Below are positions 39,872-51,547 of a stretch of DNA of 64,000 nucleotides, piece by piece. A program made the position numbers and the translations under genes. The DNA lies in NCBI GenBank assembly GCA_963728655.1, contig CAVSLD010000006.1, forward strand, positions 682,001 through 746,000, read 5' to 3'. Origin of the DNA: Iamia sp963728655 (GTDB lineage Bacteria; Actinomycetota; Acidimicrobiia; Acidimicrobiales; Iamiaceae). Position 1 is the first letter of the stretch; each line of letters begins with the position of its first letter. Under the pieces are notes generated by a model. It saw nothing but the letters and a program-made list of their open reading frames with translations, did no database searches and had not been told where the DNA came from.

Positions 39872-42034
39872 GTGCCCCCGCCCGCCTCGGCGTCCGCCTC
39901 CCCCGTGGTCCACCTCGTCGCCAAGACGCACCTCGACGTGGGGTTCACGGCGCCGGCGGCCGACGTGGTCGACACCTACGTCGACACCTACATGCCCGCC
40001 GCTCTGGCCCTGGCGGCCGAGCTGCGGGCCCGGGGCGGCCCCGAGCGGTTCGTCTGGACCGCGGGGTCCTGGCTGGTGCACACCTACCTGGAGCGGGCCG
40101 ACGCCGCCGGGCGGGCCGCGGCCGAGGCCGCCATCGAGGCCGGCGACCTGGCCTGGCTGGCCGTGCCCTTCACCCTCCACACCGAGCTGTGCGACGTGGC
40201 CCTGGTCGAGGCCGGCCTCGAGGTCGCGGCCCGGCTCGACCACCGGTTCGGGCGTCGCACCGTCGCGGCCAAGATGACCGACGTCCCGGGCCACACCCGG
40301 GGCCTGGTGGCGTTGCTGGCCGGGGCCGGCGTGGAGCTGTTCCACGTGGGCGCCAACCCGGTGGCGACCGTGCCCGAGGTGCCTGCCTGCTTCCGCTGGC
40401 GCAGCCCCGACGGCGCCGAGGTGGTGATCGTCCAGCAGTCCGGCTACGGCGAGCTCACCGCCGTGCCCGGGTGCCCCGACCTCCTCTCCTTCGCCCGCAC
40501 CGGCGACAACCTGGGCCCGCCCTCCGTCGACGAGGTGCTGGCCACCTTCGCCGACCTGCGGGCCCGCGTCCCGGGCGCCGAGGTGCGGGGATCGACCCTC
40601 GACGCCTTCGCCGAGGCCCTGCGCCCGGTGCGGGCCGCCCTGCCCGTGGTCACCGCCGAGATCGGCGACACGTGGATCCACGGCGTGGGCTCGGACCCGC
40701 AGAAGGTCGCCGCCTACCGGGAGCTGCTGCGGGTGCGACGGTCGTGGCTCGACGCCGGGATGGTGGCGCCCGACGACTCCCGGCTGCGTGGCTTCCACGA
40801 GCACCTGCTGCTGGTGGCCGAGCACACCTGGGGCCTGGACGAGAAGACCCACCTGCCTGACCGGGGGCGCTGGTCCCGGGCCGACCTGCCCGGCCTCCGG
40901 GCCGAGGAGCGCACCCGCGCCTTCGAGGCGTCGTGGGTCGAGCAGCGGGCCCACGTCGACGCCGCGGTGGCCGCCATCGACAGCGATGGGCTCCGCAAGG
41001 CCGCCTCGGCGGCCCTCGAGGTGCTGCGGTCCCCGCTGCCGGACTGGAGCACGGGCCCCGAGGTCGCGCCGGGCGCGGTCGTGCGGCTGGGCTGCTGGGA
41101 GCTGGCCGTCGACCCCGCCACCGGGAGCCTCGTCCACCTGGTCGACCGGGTCTCGGGGCGGGTCCTGGCCGACGCCGCCCACCCCGTGGGCCTGCTGGCC
41201 CACGAGTCCTTCTCCGAGGCGGACTACGCCCGGTGGTGGGAGGGCTACGTGCACAGCGCCCCCGACGACGAGTGGTGGGCCCGGGAGGACCTCACCAAGC
41301 CGGGCATCGACGCCGCCGGCGCCACCACGGCGTGGTGGGAGCCGGAGGCCGCCACCGTCCGCGTCGGTGAGCGCTGGTCCGCCCTCGCCGGCCTGGGCGA
41401 CGTCGGCGCCGACGAGCCGGGCGGTCTCCGGCGGCGCCGGGAGCCGTCGGCCGCCCAGCTCCTGGCCTCGGTGGGGGAGGGGCCGGCTCCCCTCGCCGGG
41501 CCGCTGGATGCCCAGGCGGTGGTCGTCGATCTGCGGCTGCCCGCGCCGGCCCGCGAGCGCTCGGGCGCGCCCGAGGTGGTGGTCCTCACCCTCACCGACG
41601 TGAGCCCGCCCGAGGGGCCCTCCACGCTCCGCCTCGACCTGCGGTGGGACGACAAGCCGGCCAACCGCCTCCCGGAGGCGACCTGGTTCGCGGTGCGACC
41701 GGTGGTCGACGACCCCGACGCCATGGTCCTCGACAAGCTGGGCCAGGACGTCTCGCCCCTCGACGTCGTGCCCGGCGGCGGGCGGCACCTGCACGCCGTG
41801 GGGGAGGGGGTGCGCTGGCCGGGCGCGGCCGGCACCGTCGCGCTGCGGACCCTCGACGCCCCCCTCGTGGCCCCGGGCCGACCGTCCCTGCTCGATGCCG
41901 ACCCCGGCCCCCTGGACCTGGCCGGCGGGGCGTGGGTGTGCCTCCACGACAACGTGTGGGGCACCAACTTCCCCATGTGGTCCGAGGGCCGGGCCCGCTT
42001 CCGCTTCGACCTGGCCTGGCTCCCCGCCGACTGA
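39872..42034 (+). CDS. GH38-like / DUF5054 glycoside hydrolase-related protein
   Basis: The first half of this 720-residue protein resembles the GH38/57 (beta/alpha)7 barrel. VVHLVAKTHLDVGFTAPA carries the metal-binding H-x-D, and FVWTAGSWLVHTYLE, MTDVPGHTRGLVALLAGAG and the late WGLDEKTH fit alpha-mannosidase-like or DUF5054 proteins. The second half is beta-rich. It has no secretion signal. It probably acts on alpha-linked sugars together with the divergent GH36 enzyme, but substrate and activity are unproven. The GTG at 39872 is preceded by CAGCCT at a 6-nt gap, a weak leaderless box. Confidence 0.72.
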   Translation: MPPPASASASPVVHLVAKTHLDVGFTAPAADVVDTYVDTYMPAALALAAELRARGGPERFVWTAGSWLVHTYLERADAAGRAAAEAAIEAGDLAWLAVPFTLHTELCDVALVEAGLEVAARLDHRFGRRTVAAKMTDVPGHTRGLVALLAGAGVELFHVGANPVATVPEVPACFRWRSPDGAEVVIVQQSGYGELTAVPGCPDLLSFARTGDNLGPPSVDEVLATFADLRARVPGAEVRGSTLDAFAEALRPVRAALPVVTAEIGDTWIHGVGSDPQKVAAYRELLRVRRSWLDAGMVAPDDSRLRGFHEHLLLVAEHTWGLDEKTHLPDRGRWSRADLPGLRAEERTRAFEASWVEQRAHVDAAVAAIDSDGLRKAASAALEVLRSPLPDWSTGPEVAPGAVVRLGCWELAVDPATGSLVHLVDRVSGRVLADAAHPVGLLAHESFSEADYARWWEGYVHSAPDDEWWAREDLTKPGIDAAGATTAWWEPEAATVRVGERWSALAGLGDVGADEPGGLRRRREPSAAQLLASVGEGPAPLAGPLDAQAVVVDLRLPAPARERSGAPEVVVLTLTDVSPPEGPSTLRLDLRWDDKPANRLPEATWFAVRPVVDDPDAMVLDKLGQDVSPLDVVPGGGRHLHAVGEGVRWPGAAGTVALRTLDAPLVAPGRPSLLDADPGPLDLAGGAWVCLHDNVWGTNFPMWSEGRARFRFDLAWLPAD

Positions 42035-42077
42035 CCCTGGGCTGGTCCCACCCCGTCCTGTCCCCCGCCCTCGGACC

Positions 42078-42174
42078 CGTTCTCCGTCACGGGTGGGCCG
42101 GGTGGCGCACCGGTGACGCGGGGGGTCGGTCGTTCTTGGTCACGGGTGGGCCGGGTGGCGCACGGTACCAGAAG
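42078..42174 (+). repeat. Two palindromic repeats on the 3' side of the DUF559 nuclease gene (locus 1)
   Basis: Copy 1 (42078-42118) and copy 2 (42131-42174) share 24 identical bases (GTCACGGGTGGGCC followed by GGGTGGCGCA). Each starts CGTTCT and folds on itself: in copy 1, CGTCACGGGTG pairs with CACCGGTGACG at 10 of 11 positions. Two more copies in the same orientation lie on the other side of the gene at 43213-43320. Confidence 0.75.
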
Positions 42175-42182
42175 AGGGGCGG

Positions 42183-43133
42183 TCAGGACGCGGCCCGGCG
42201 CCGGGCCCCGGCGAGGGCGGTCGCGACCAGGTCCGCCACCCCGGCGGGGTCGCGCACCACCTGGTCGTAGGTGACCTGGTGCACCTCGAAGCCCAGGAGC
42301 GTCAGCCCGCTGGTCCGGGCCGCGTCGGCGGACAGGGCGGAGCGGGTCGCGTGGGTGGTGTGGCCCTGGGCCTCGAGCACGATCCTCTCGTCGGGGTAGA
42401 GGAAGTCGACCCGGGCGACGAAGGCGCCGCGCCGTCGGACGACCTGCTGGGTGAGGGGGAGGGGCAGCCCCGCTCGTTCCAGCACCCGGAGGACCTCGCG
42501 CTCCAGCCAGCTCTCCGTCGGTCCCAGTGCGGCGCGCCGCGCCAGCACCGCCGCGAACCGGCGCACGCCGTTGCGGCCCCGGCACCGGCGCTGCTCCAGC
42601 AGCCACCACAGCCACCGGTCCGAGGCGCGCCGACGCCGCACCGCGTCCTCGACCATCGCGGTCAGGGCGTCCGACCCGACCTCGGAGCCGGGCAGCGCGG
42701 CCACGCCGAGGAGGGTGCGGGCGACGCTGGTCGTCGGGATCGGTCCCACCCGCACGACGTCGTCGGTCGGCAGGTTGGTCGAGGAGTGCACCCGTCGGTC
42801 GGGCCGGGTCGGCACCCGACCCCGGGACGCGCCCTCGACCACGGTCACATCGATGCGAGGAGGCTGCGGGTGCAGCCCGTGGAGCCAGGCGGCGGTGCGG
42901 TGGGAGGCGGCGGCACCGAGGTCCAGGCAGGTGGCCAAGACCTCGACGTGGGGGCCCGTCGGAGCCCCGGCCAGACGGTAGGTGTGCACCCCGACCGGCA
43001 CCAGGAGCCCGTCGTGCACCCGGCGGGACCGGGTGCGACGAGACATCGAGGCCGCGGCCAGCTGGGCGGTGGTGACGAGGCCGAGCTGTGCGTGGGCCCG
43101 CTCGGCGATGGCCCGTTCCGATGTCGGGTCCAT
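42183..43133 (-). CDS. wHTH (AbiEi-like) - DUF559 PD-(D/E)XK nuclease-like protein, locus 1
   Basis: In this 316-residue protein the first 60 residues (ERAHAQLGLVTTAQLAAASM through LVPVGVHTYRLAG) match the winged-helix domain seen in AbiEi-type antitoxin-like proteins. The middle has THRTAAWLHG-like and TSVARTLLG segments. The C-terminal 100 residues are DUF559/Vsr-like: LEREVLRVLERAGLPLPLTQ, ARVDFLYPDERIVLEAQG (Asp242, then Glu in the core strand) and a final HQVTYDQV strand. It has the same architecture as 53184-54119. It is flanked on both sides by palindromic repeats and has a PafBC-like promoter. No partner toxin gene is adjacent. Confidence 0.78.
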   Translation of the reverse strand: MDPTSERAIAERAHAQLGLVTTAQLAAASMSRRTRSRRVHDGLLVPVGVHTYRLAGAPTGPHVEVLATCLDLGAAASHRTAAWLHGLHPQPPRIDVTVVEGASRGRVPTRPDRRVHSSTNLPTDDVVRVGPIPTTSVARTLLGVAALPGSEVGSDALTAMVEDAVRRRRASDRWLWWLLEQRRCRGRNGVRRFAAVLARRAALGPTESWLEREVLRVLERAGLPLPLTQQVVRRRGAFVARVDFLYPDERIVLEAQGHTTHATRSALSADAARTSGLTLLGFEVHQVTYDQVVRDPAGVADLVATALAGARRRAAS

Positions 43134-43162
43134 GGGCCGTGTCTACCCAGCCGGTGTGACAG
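43134..43162 (-). promoter_or_regulatory. PafBC-like promoter of DUF559 locus 1
   Basis: On the minus strand: CTGTCACAC (complement of 43154-43162), 8 nt, TAGACA (43140-43145), 6 nt, ATG. The stretch GCTGTCACACCG-N13-GGCCCATGG is shared base for base and in spacing with the promoter at 53154-53186. The best -10 match ends in A instead of T. Confidence 0.55.
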
Positions 43163-43212
43163 CCGGTCCCCTCAGGGGCGCGCCAGCGACCCCACCCGCC
43201 GCGAGCGCATCC

Positions 43213-43320
43213 CGTTCTCCGTCACGGGTGGGCCAGGGGTGGCCCGGTGGTGACGAAGGACGGAGGGGTGCGCGTTCTCGGTCACGGGTGGGCCGGGGAT
43301 GGCGCACGGGTGACGAAGAA
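43213..43320 (+). repeat. Two palindromic repeats on the 5' side of the DUF559 nuclease gene (locus 1)
   Basis: Copy 3 (43213-43258) and copy 4 (43273-43320) begin CGTTCTCCGTCACGGGTGGG or CGTTCTCGGTCACGGGTGGG and end GTGACGAAG. Each is an imperfect palindrome. The left and right outer ends (TTCTCCGTCAC and GTGACGAAGAA) are complementary at 10 of 11 positions. They match copies 1-2 on the other side of the gene. Confidence 0.75.
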
Positions 43321-43366
43321 GCGTGACGACCGGTCCGGACGGGGGGGTGGCGCCGAACGGGGAGGC

Positions 43367-44021
43367 ATGGGCCAGCAGCACGCGACGACGAGGACCAGGG
43401 GCCGGCGCGACCTGACCGGGCTGGGCCTGGTGCTGGGGCCGGTGGCGTTCATCGGGGCGTGGGCCACCGCCGGGGCCCGCACGCCGGGCTACGTCCCGAC
43501 CCGCGACGCCATCAGCCGCACCGCCGCGGTCGGCGCGCCGGAGCGACCGCTGATGACCGCCGGGTTCCTGGCCTTCGCCGCCTGCGCCGCGGTCGGGCTC
43601 GGTGGCGCTGCGCCGCCACGTGCCCGGACCGGCGTGGATCGCCACCGCGGTGAACGCGGCGGCCACCGTCGGCGTCGCCGCCTCGCCCCTGGAGCACTCC
43701 GGGCTGGTCGACGCGGCCCACACCGCGCACGGCCACAACCGGGTACGTGTCGCTGGCGCTCACCCCCCTGCTGGCCGCCCGGCCCCTCTCCGACGCCGGC
43801 CACCGCGGCCTGGCCCGGGCGTCGGTGGCCACGGGGTCGCCGTGGGCGCCTGCCTGGCCGCGACCGCGGGCATGGAGTCCTCCGGCCTGCCTCAGCGCCT
43901 CGGCCTCACCATCGGCGACGCCTGGCTCGTCGCCGCCGGCCTGGCCATCGTCGGCCGCCCCTCCCCGGTCGGAGCCTGCGGGACCGGGCGCCCGGGCGCG
44001 AGGTGCGACGTCACGAGGTGA
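43367..44021 (+). pseudogene. DUF998-like integral membrane protein with three frameshifts
   Basis: The reading frame must change near 43602 (+1), 43742 (+1) and 43835 (-1) to give a continuous protein of about 217 residues. Pieces in order: RRDLTGLGLVLGPVAFIGAW, TAGFLAFAACAAVGL, VPGPAWIATAVNAAATVG, YVSLALTPLLAARPL, VAVGACLAATAGMESSG and IGDAWLVAAGLAIVGR. These form about six hydrophobic helices as in DUF998 membrane proteins. All three indels are in G runs. The start follows GGGGAGGC. Whether it is truly broken cannot be told from this sequence alone. Confidence 0.6.
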
Positions 44022-44059
44022 GCCAGGCACGCTCGCGAGGTGGCGGCCGGAGGTGAGCC

Positions 44060-45739
<1,680 letters not shown>

Positions 45740-45873
45740 GCCCTGATGATGGGGCCTGGCGCCGTCGGGACGCACATGCGGCGCGCCGCCGGACGGGTGA
45801 CGCCGGGCACGGCCCGGGGCGGGGCGCGAGGCTGCGGGACGACGATCCGCCGCCGAGACCCCAGGGAGCGACC

Positions 45874-47077
45874 GTGCCGTACGCCGAGGGCCGCACCGTC
45901 CACGACGCCGACGCCCACCTGATGGAGACCCCGACGTGGCTCCGGGACCACGCCGACCCCGCCTTCCGGGACCACTTCGCCCCCCTCCGCTACCCGGGCG
46001 GCAACGAGCTGCGCCAGACCGGCGACCCGGCCGAGCAGCAGCGCGACCTGGAGGTCGCCTTCGCCCGCCTGGCCGAGCGCCACCGCTCCGAGGAGTACCG
46101 GGAGGGGGAGGCCACCGAGATCATGACCCGCAAGAACTTCGCGGCGACGGGCAGCTTCCTGGCCGAGGACCGGCCCCGCGCCCTCGACCTGCTGGGCTTC
46201 TCCAGCCAGCTGGTGTTCAACACCTTCCACAACGGCCGCTTCGTCGCCCTCGAGCACGGCGACCCGGACCTCGCCTACGCCGCGGCCGACGCCCACAACC
46301 GGGGGATGCTCGAGTTCTGCGCGGTCGACCCGCGCCTGCTCGCCACCGCCTACGTCCCCCTCGCCGACATGGAGCGGGCGGCGGCCACCGCGGCACGGGC
46401 GGTGGCCGACGGGGCGGCCGCCCTCCTGGTGGCGTCGCGCTGCCCCCCGGGCCACAGCCCGAGCCACGTCGGGCTCGACGCCGGTCTGGGCCGTCGCAGC
46501 GAGGCCGGTGTGCCCGTCGTGTTCCACGTCGGCGGGGGCGAGCCGCTGCTCGACACCACCTACTTCGCCAACGGCCTGCCCGTGCCGCCGGACTTCCACG
46601 GGGGCGAGGAGAACTTCCGGTCGGTCGACTACATGGCCATCCCCGGCCCGCCCATGCAGACCCTCGCCACCATGATCTTCGACGGCGTGCTGGAGCGGTT
46701 CCCCGACCCTGCGGCTCGGGGTCATCGAGCAGGGGGCCATCTGGATGCCGTCGTGGGTGCGCCAGATGGAGTCCGCGTTCGAGGCCTTCGCCCGCCACGA
46801 GGAGCGCCTGCAGGCGCTGTCGCTGCGCCCGACCGAGTACGTGGAGCGCCAGGTGCGGGCCACGCCGTACCCCACCGAGGACGTGGGCTGGATCACCGAG
46901 CAGGTCGGCCCCCGGATCTGCCTGTTCTCCTCGGACTACCCCCACGTGGAGGGCGGACGACGGCCGATCGAGCGCTTCGAGGCCAGCCTGGGAGGCGCGT
47001 CCGAGGCGGTGCGCCAGGCGTTCTACTGCGACAACTTCGTCGACCTGATGGGCGCTGCCCTCCCCGCCACGGCCTGA
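45874..47077 (+). pseudogene. Amidohydrolase 2 family protein, frameshifted near 46708
   Basis: Joined, the parts make a metal-dependent amidohydrolase of about 400 residues. HDADAHLMETPTWL gives the N-terminal metal site, VPVVFHVGGGEPL the central His, and CLFSSDYPHVEGG the terminal Asp-His motif. The main break is an extra C after CCCGAC at about 46708. A compensated pair of indels (about 46483 and 46500) replaces an expected AVWAVAAEAG-like stretch with AGLGRRSEAG. The substrate is unknown. The GTG at 45874 follows CAGGGAG. It is related in family, but not closely, to the proteins at 1 and 52102. Confidence 0.8.
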
Positions 47078-47101
47078 CCGACACCGGTGGGCCGCGGGGC
47101 G

Positions 47102-47639
47102 TCAGACCTCGACGGGGTCCAGCGGCCCGGTGGCCACGTCGTAGACGGCGGCGCCGACCACGACGTCGTCGGAGATCAGGGGCTCGGCGCCGGATGCGGG
47201 CCACGTCGTCGGCCAGCGCGGCGGCGGGCTCGGAGATGGCCTGGGGGGCGTACGCCGCGACGGCGGGGTCGTCGGCGTCGCGGCCCAGCGCCTCGGCCAC
47301 CTTGGCCCGGACGCCCTCGTCGCTGCCGACCAGGCCGCAGTCGGTGTGGGCCACCACCAGCACCCGGCGGGCGCCGAGCAGGTTGGTGGCCAGCACCAGC
47401 GAGCGCAGGACGTCGTCGGTGACCCGGGCGCCGGCGGTGCGGATGATCTTGGCGTCGCCGGGCTCGGCCCCGAGCACCGCCAGGGGGTCGATGCGGGTGT
47501 CCATGCAGGTCACCAGGGCCAGGCCCTTGGCCGCCACGCCGCTCAGGCCGGCCAGGGGGAAGTCGGCGGCGAAGGCGGCGTTGGCCGCCAAGAGGTCGGC
47601 GAAGGGGGCGTCGGGGGTGGGATCCGGGGCGTCGGGCAT
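47102..47639 (-). pseudogene. Beta-carbonic anhydrase, frameshifted near 47188
   Basis: This protein of about 178 residues belongs to the beta class and converts CO2 and water to bicarbonate. The zinc motif CMDTRID (Cys45, Asp47, Arg49) and the His-x-x-Cys in VVAHTDCGLV are intact. The frame breaks near the C-terminus, after ADDVARIR. In the next frame the expected end (PLISDDVVVGAAVYDVATG and so on) runs to a TGA at 47102. One extra C on the coding strand explains this. Catalytic residues lie before the break. The gene diverges from kgd. Confidence 0.85.
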
Positions 47640-47724
47640 GGGTCCGAGCATCGCTCGCGCGCCCGGTCGGCGAGAAAACCGGGAGGCTGGCTGGGCGGCC
47701 CCCGTGACCACGGGGGACGGTCGG

Positions 47725-47730
47725 TAGGCT
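47725..47730 (+). promoter_or_regulatory. Leaderless -10 box TAGGCT of kgd
   Basis: TAGGCT lies 5 nt before GTG 47736 and 8 nt before ATG 47739, the geometry seen at many starts in this window. Confidence 0.5.
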
Positions 47731-47738
47731 CGGCCGTG

Positions 47739-50700
47739 ATGCCTGCCGACAACGCCCCCCCGTCCGACGCCCTGGGCCCCAACGCGTGGCTCGTCGACGA
47801 GATGTACGAGCGCTACGAGGACGACCCGTCGTCGGTCAGCGAAGCTGGCAGGAGTTCTTCTCCGGCTACCAGCCCACCGGCCCGGCCGGGCTCGGAGTCC
47901 CCGGCCGCCTCCAACCCGGCGGGCGGGGGCAGCGACGGCACCTCGGCCGCCCCCAAGCCCAAGCCCAGCGGCCCCACCGGCGCCAAGGCGAAGGCCGAGG
48001 GCGCCACCGGCGCGCCCTCCGACCCCGCTGAGGGCAAGCGGCTCGTCGTCCACCCGCCGGAGAGCGAGGCGCTGGGCGGCGACGACGGCACCAAGGTGCT
48101 CAAGAAGGCCGACAGCGGGGCCAAGGCGGCGTCGGGCGGCACCAAGGTGGAGGGGAGGCGGGCGGCCGAGGAGCCGCCGGGTGAGCCCCTGCGGGGTGCG
48201 GCGGCGCGGATCGTCACCAACATGGAGGCCAGCCTCGGGGTCCCCACCGCCACCAGCTTCCGCGAGGTGCCGGCCAAGCTGCTCGAGGTCAACCGCAAGG
48301 TCATCAACGGCTACCTGGCCGCGGACCCGGGGCGGGAAGGTCAGCTTCACCCACCTCATCGGCTACGCCGTGGTCCGGGCCATCGCCGACACCGTGCCCG
48401 CCCTCAACGCCACCTTCACCGAGGACGCCGACGGCAAGCCCCGCAAGGTGGTCCACGAGCACGTCAGCCTGGGCCTGGCGGTCGACCTGGAGAAGTCCGA
48501 CGGCAGCCGCACCCTGCTCGTCCCGGTGATCAAGGACGCCGACACCCTCGACTTCTCCGGCTTCTGGGCCGCCTACGAGGACATCATCCGCAAGGTCCGC
48601 ACCGGCAAGCTCGCGCCCGACGACTTCGCCGGCACCACCGTCACCCTCACCAACCCCGGCACCATCGGCACCGTCCAGTCCGTGCCCCGGCTCATGCCCG
48701 GCCAGGGCGCCATCATCGGCGTCGGCCGCCTCGACTTCCCGGCCGCCTTCGAGGGCGCCGACCCCGCCGCCCTCGCCGACCTGGGCATGTCGAAGGTGAT
48801 GACGGTCAGCTCCACCTACGACCACCGCATCATCCAGGGCGCCGAGTCCGGCCTGTTCCTCAAGCGGGTGGCCGAGCTGCTCATGGGCGAGGACGACTTC
48901 TACGGCGGCATCTTCCGGGCCATCGGCGTGCCCTACGAGGCCGTGCGCTGGCGCCAGGACAGCAACCCGGTCGAGAAGGACGAGGCCTTCCTCCAGAAGC
49001 AGATCCACGTCCAGACCCTGATCAACATGTACCGGGTCCGCGGCCACCTCATCGCCGACCTCGACCCGCTGGCGGCCAAGGAGCCGTCGATGCACTCCGA
49101 GCTCGACCCCGCCACCTACGGGCTCACCATCTGGGACCTCGAGCGGGAGTTCCTCACCGACGGCCTCGCCGGCGAGGACCGCATGGCCCTGGGCGACATG
49201 CTCGGCGTGCTGCGCAACGCCTACTGCCGCCGCATCGGCATCGAGTACATGCACATCCAGGAGCCCGACCGAGAAGGACTGGATCCAGGAGCAGGTCGAG
49301 GGCGCCGCCACCACGGTCCCGCCCGAGGACCAGCGCCACATCCTGGGCCGGCTCAACGCGGCCGAGGCCTTCGAGAAGTTCCTGGGCACCAAGTACGTCG
49401 GCCAGAAGCGCTTCGGCATCGAGGGGGCCGAGTCGGCCATCCCGATCCTCGACGCCATCCTCGAGAAGGCCGCCGGCGACGCCCTGCCCGGCGCGGTGAT
49501 GGGCATGGCCCACCGCGGCCGCCTCAACGTGCTTGTCCAACATCGTGGGCAAGTCCCTCGACAAGCTCTTCACCGAGTTCGAGGGCTACGTCGACCCCGA
49601 CTCCACCCAGGGCTCGGGCGACGTGAAGTACCACCTCGGCCAGACGGGCACCTTCACCTCCCGCCACGGCCACGACATCACCGTCGAGCTGGCCGCCAAC
49701 CCCAGCCACCTCGAGGCCGTCGACCCGGTGGTCGTGGGCATGGCCCGGGCCCGCCAGGACATCATCAACGACCCCGAGGCGTTCTCGGTGCTGCCGATCC
49801 TGGTCCACGGCGACGCCGCCTTCGCCGGCCAGGGCGTGGTGGCCGAGACGCTCAACCTGTCGAGCATCAAGGGCTACCGGGTGGGCGGCACCATCCACCT
49901 CATCATCAACAACCAGCTGGGCTTCACCACCCCGCCGGACTCGGCCCGCTCGTCGGAGTACTGCACCGACATCGCCAAGATGGTCCAGGCCCCGATCTTC
50001 CACGTGAACGGCGACGACCCCGAGGCCTGCGTCCGGGTGGCCCGGCTCGCCTACGCCTACCGCCAGGCGTTCCACAAGGACGTCGTCATCGACATGGTCT
50101 GCTACCGGCGCCACGGCCACAACGAGGGCGACGACCCCAGCTACACCCAGCCGCTCATGTACAAGCGGATCGACGCCCGGCGCTCGGTGCGCAAGCTCTA
50201 CACCGAGGCGCTGGTGCGCCGGGGCGACATCAGCATCGAGGAGGCCGAGGCCGCCCTCGACGACTTCTCCAAGCAGCTGTCCTCCGCCTTGGAGGAGACC
50301 CGGTCCCAGGCCCCCGAGGGCGAGGTCCGGGCCAAGCCGCCGGCGCCGGCCCGGGGCGTGCTGCCCCACGTCACCACGGGCGTGTCGTCCGACGACATCG
50401 ACCGGGTCTACCGCGGCCCTGTCGACCCAGCCCGAGGGCTTCACGATCCACCCCAAGCTGGCCAAGCAGTTCGCCACCCGCGACAAGATGTTCGACGGCG
50501 GCGAGGTCGACTGGGCCCTGGCCGAGGCGCTGGCCTTCGGCACCCTGCTGCTCGAGGGCACCAACATCCGCCTCTCCGGCCAGGACTCCCGCCGGGGCAC
50601 CTTCTCCCAGCGCCACAGCGTGCTGGTCGACTACGAGACCGGCGCCGAGCACGCCAGCCTGGCCCACCTCGACAAGGACCAGGGCAAGATCTGGATCTAC

Positions 50701-51534
50701 GACTCGCTGCTCTCGGAGTACGCCGCCCTCGGCTTCGAGTGGGGCTACTCCACCATCGCCGAGGACACCCTCGTGCTCTGGGAGGCCCAGTTCGGCGACT
50801 TCGTCAACGGGGCCCAGATCATCCTCGACCAGTACTTCTCGGCCGCCGAGGACAAGTGGGACCAGCGCTCCCGGCTCACCCTGCTGCTGCCCCACGGCTA
50901 CGAGGGCCAGGGCCCGGAGCACTCCTCGGCCCGCATCGAGCGCTTCCTCAACCTCTGCGCCGAGGACAACATGCAGGTGGCCAACGCCACGACCTCGGCC
51001 CAGTACTTCCACCTGCTGCGCCGCCAGATGCACCAGGAGGTCGTCAAGCCGCTGGTGATCTTCACCCCCAAGTCGCTGCTGCGGGCCAAGACGGCGCGGT
51101 CCTCGGTCGGCGACCTGCTCTCGGGCTCGTTCGAGGAGGTCCTCGACGACCCCGGCGTCACCGACCCCGACGAGGTCCAGCGCATCGTGTTCTGCAGCGG
51201 CAAGGTCAGCCACGACGCCATGGCCCGCCGCGACGAGCGGGGCGTCCCCGCCGCCGTGCTGCGCATCGAGCAGCTCTACCCCTTCCCCCGGCGCCGGATC
51301 CGCGAGCTGCTCCAGCAGTACGGCAACGCCACCGACGTGGTCTGGCTCCAGGAGGAGCCCGACAACATGGGTCCCCGGTCCTTCGTGGGCGAGCGGCTGT
51401 GGCCCCTCGTGCCCGACGGCGTGAAGTACCGCGAGGTGTCCCGGGTCGGCTCCGGCTCACCGGCCGGCGGCAGCCACGCCATCCACGTGCAGGAGCACGA
51501 CGAGATCCTCAGCCGGGTCTTCGAGGGCATGTAG
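47739..51534 (+). pseudogene. kgd: Multifunctional 2-oxoglutarate dehydrogenase/decarboxylase Kgd (E2-E1 fusion) with at least five frameshifts
   Basis: The joined protein of about 1265 residues matches actinobacterial Kgd/OdhA. It has an N-terminal NAWLVDEMYERY helix, a Pro/Ala linker and a succinyltransferase catalytic domain (FTHLIGYAVVRA, STYDHRIIQGAESG). The E1 part follows, with FEKFLGTKYVGQKRFGIEG, AHRGRLNVL, HGDAAFAGQGVVAETLN (TPP-Mg), GQDSRRGTFSQRHSVL and WEAQFGDFVNGAQ. It decarboxylates 2-oxoglutarate in the TCA cycle. Frame changes lie near 47842 (-1), 47885 (+1), 48327 (+1), 49270 (+1), 49534 (+1) and 50414 (+1). All domains are conserved across the breaks, so sequence error is the simplest explanation. 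Confidence 0.92.
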
Positions 51535-51547
51535 CGGGTCCCACCCC

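Noticed and set aside
42183..43133. Calling the DUF559 genes type IV toxin-antitoxin antitoxins (AbiEi)
   Set aside because: Only the N-terminal winged helix matches; the C-terminus is nuclease-like and no AbiEii toxin gene is adjacent to either locus.
42078..43320. Palindromic repeats as a small CRISPR or integron array
   Set aside because: Only two copies on each side with a gene between, no unique spacers of uniform size, and no integrase.
47739..51534. Programmed ribosomal frameshifting in kgd
   Set aside because: Five or more shifts of both signs, no slippery heptamer or stimulatory structure at the sites, and similar indels in neighbouring unrelated genes point to sequence error.
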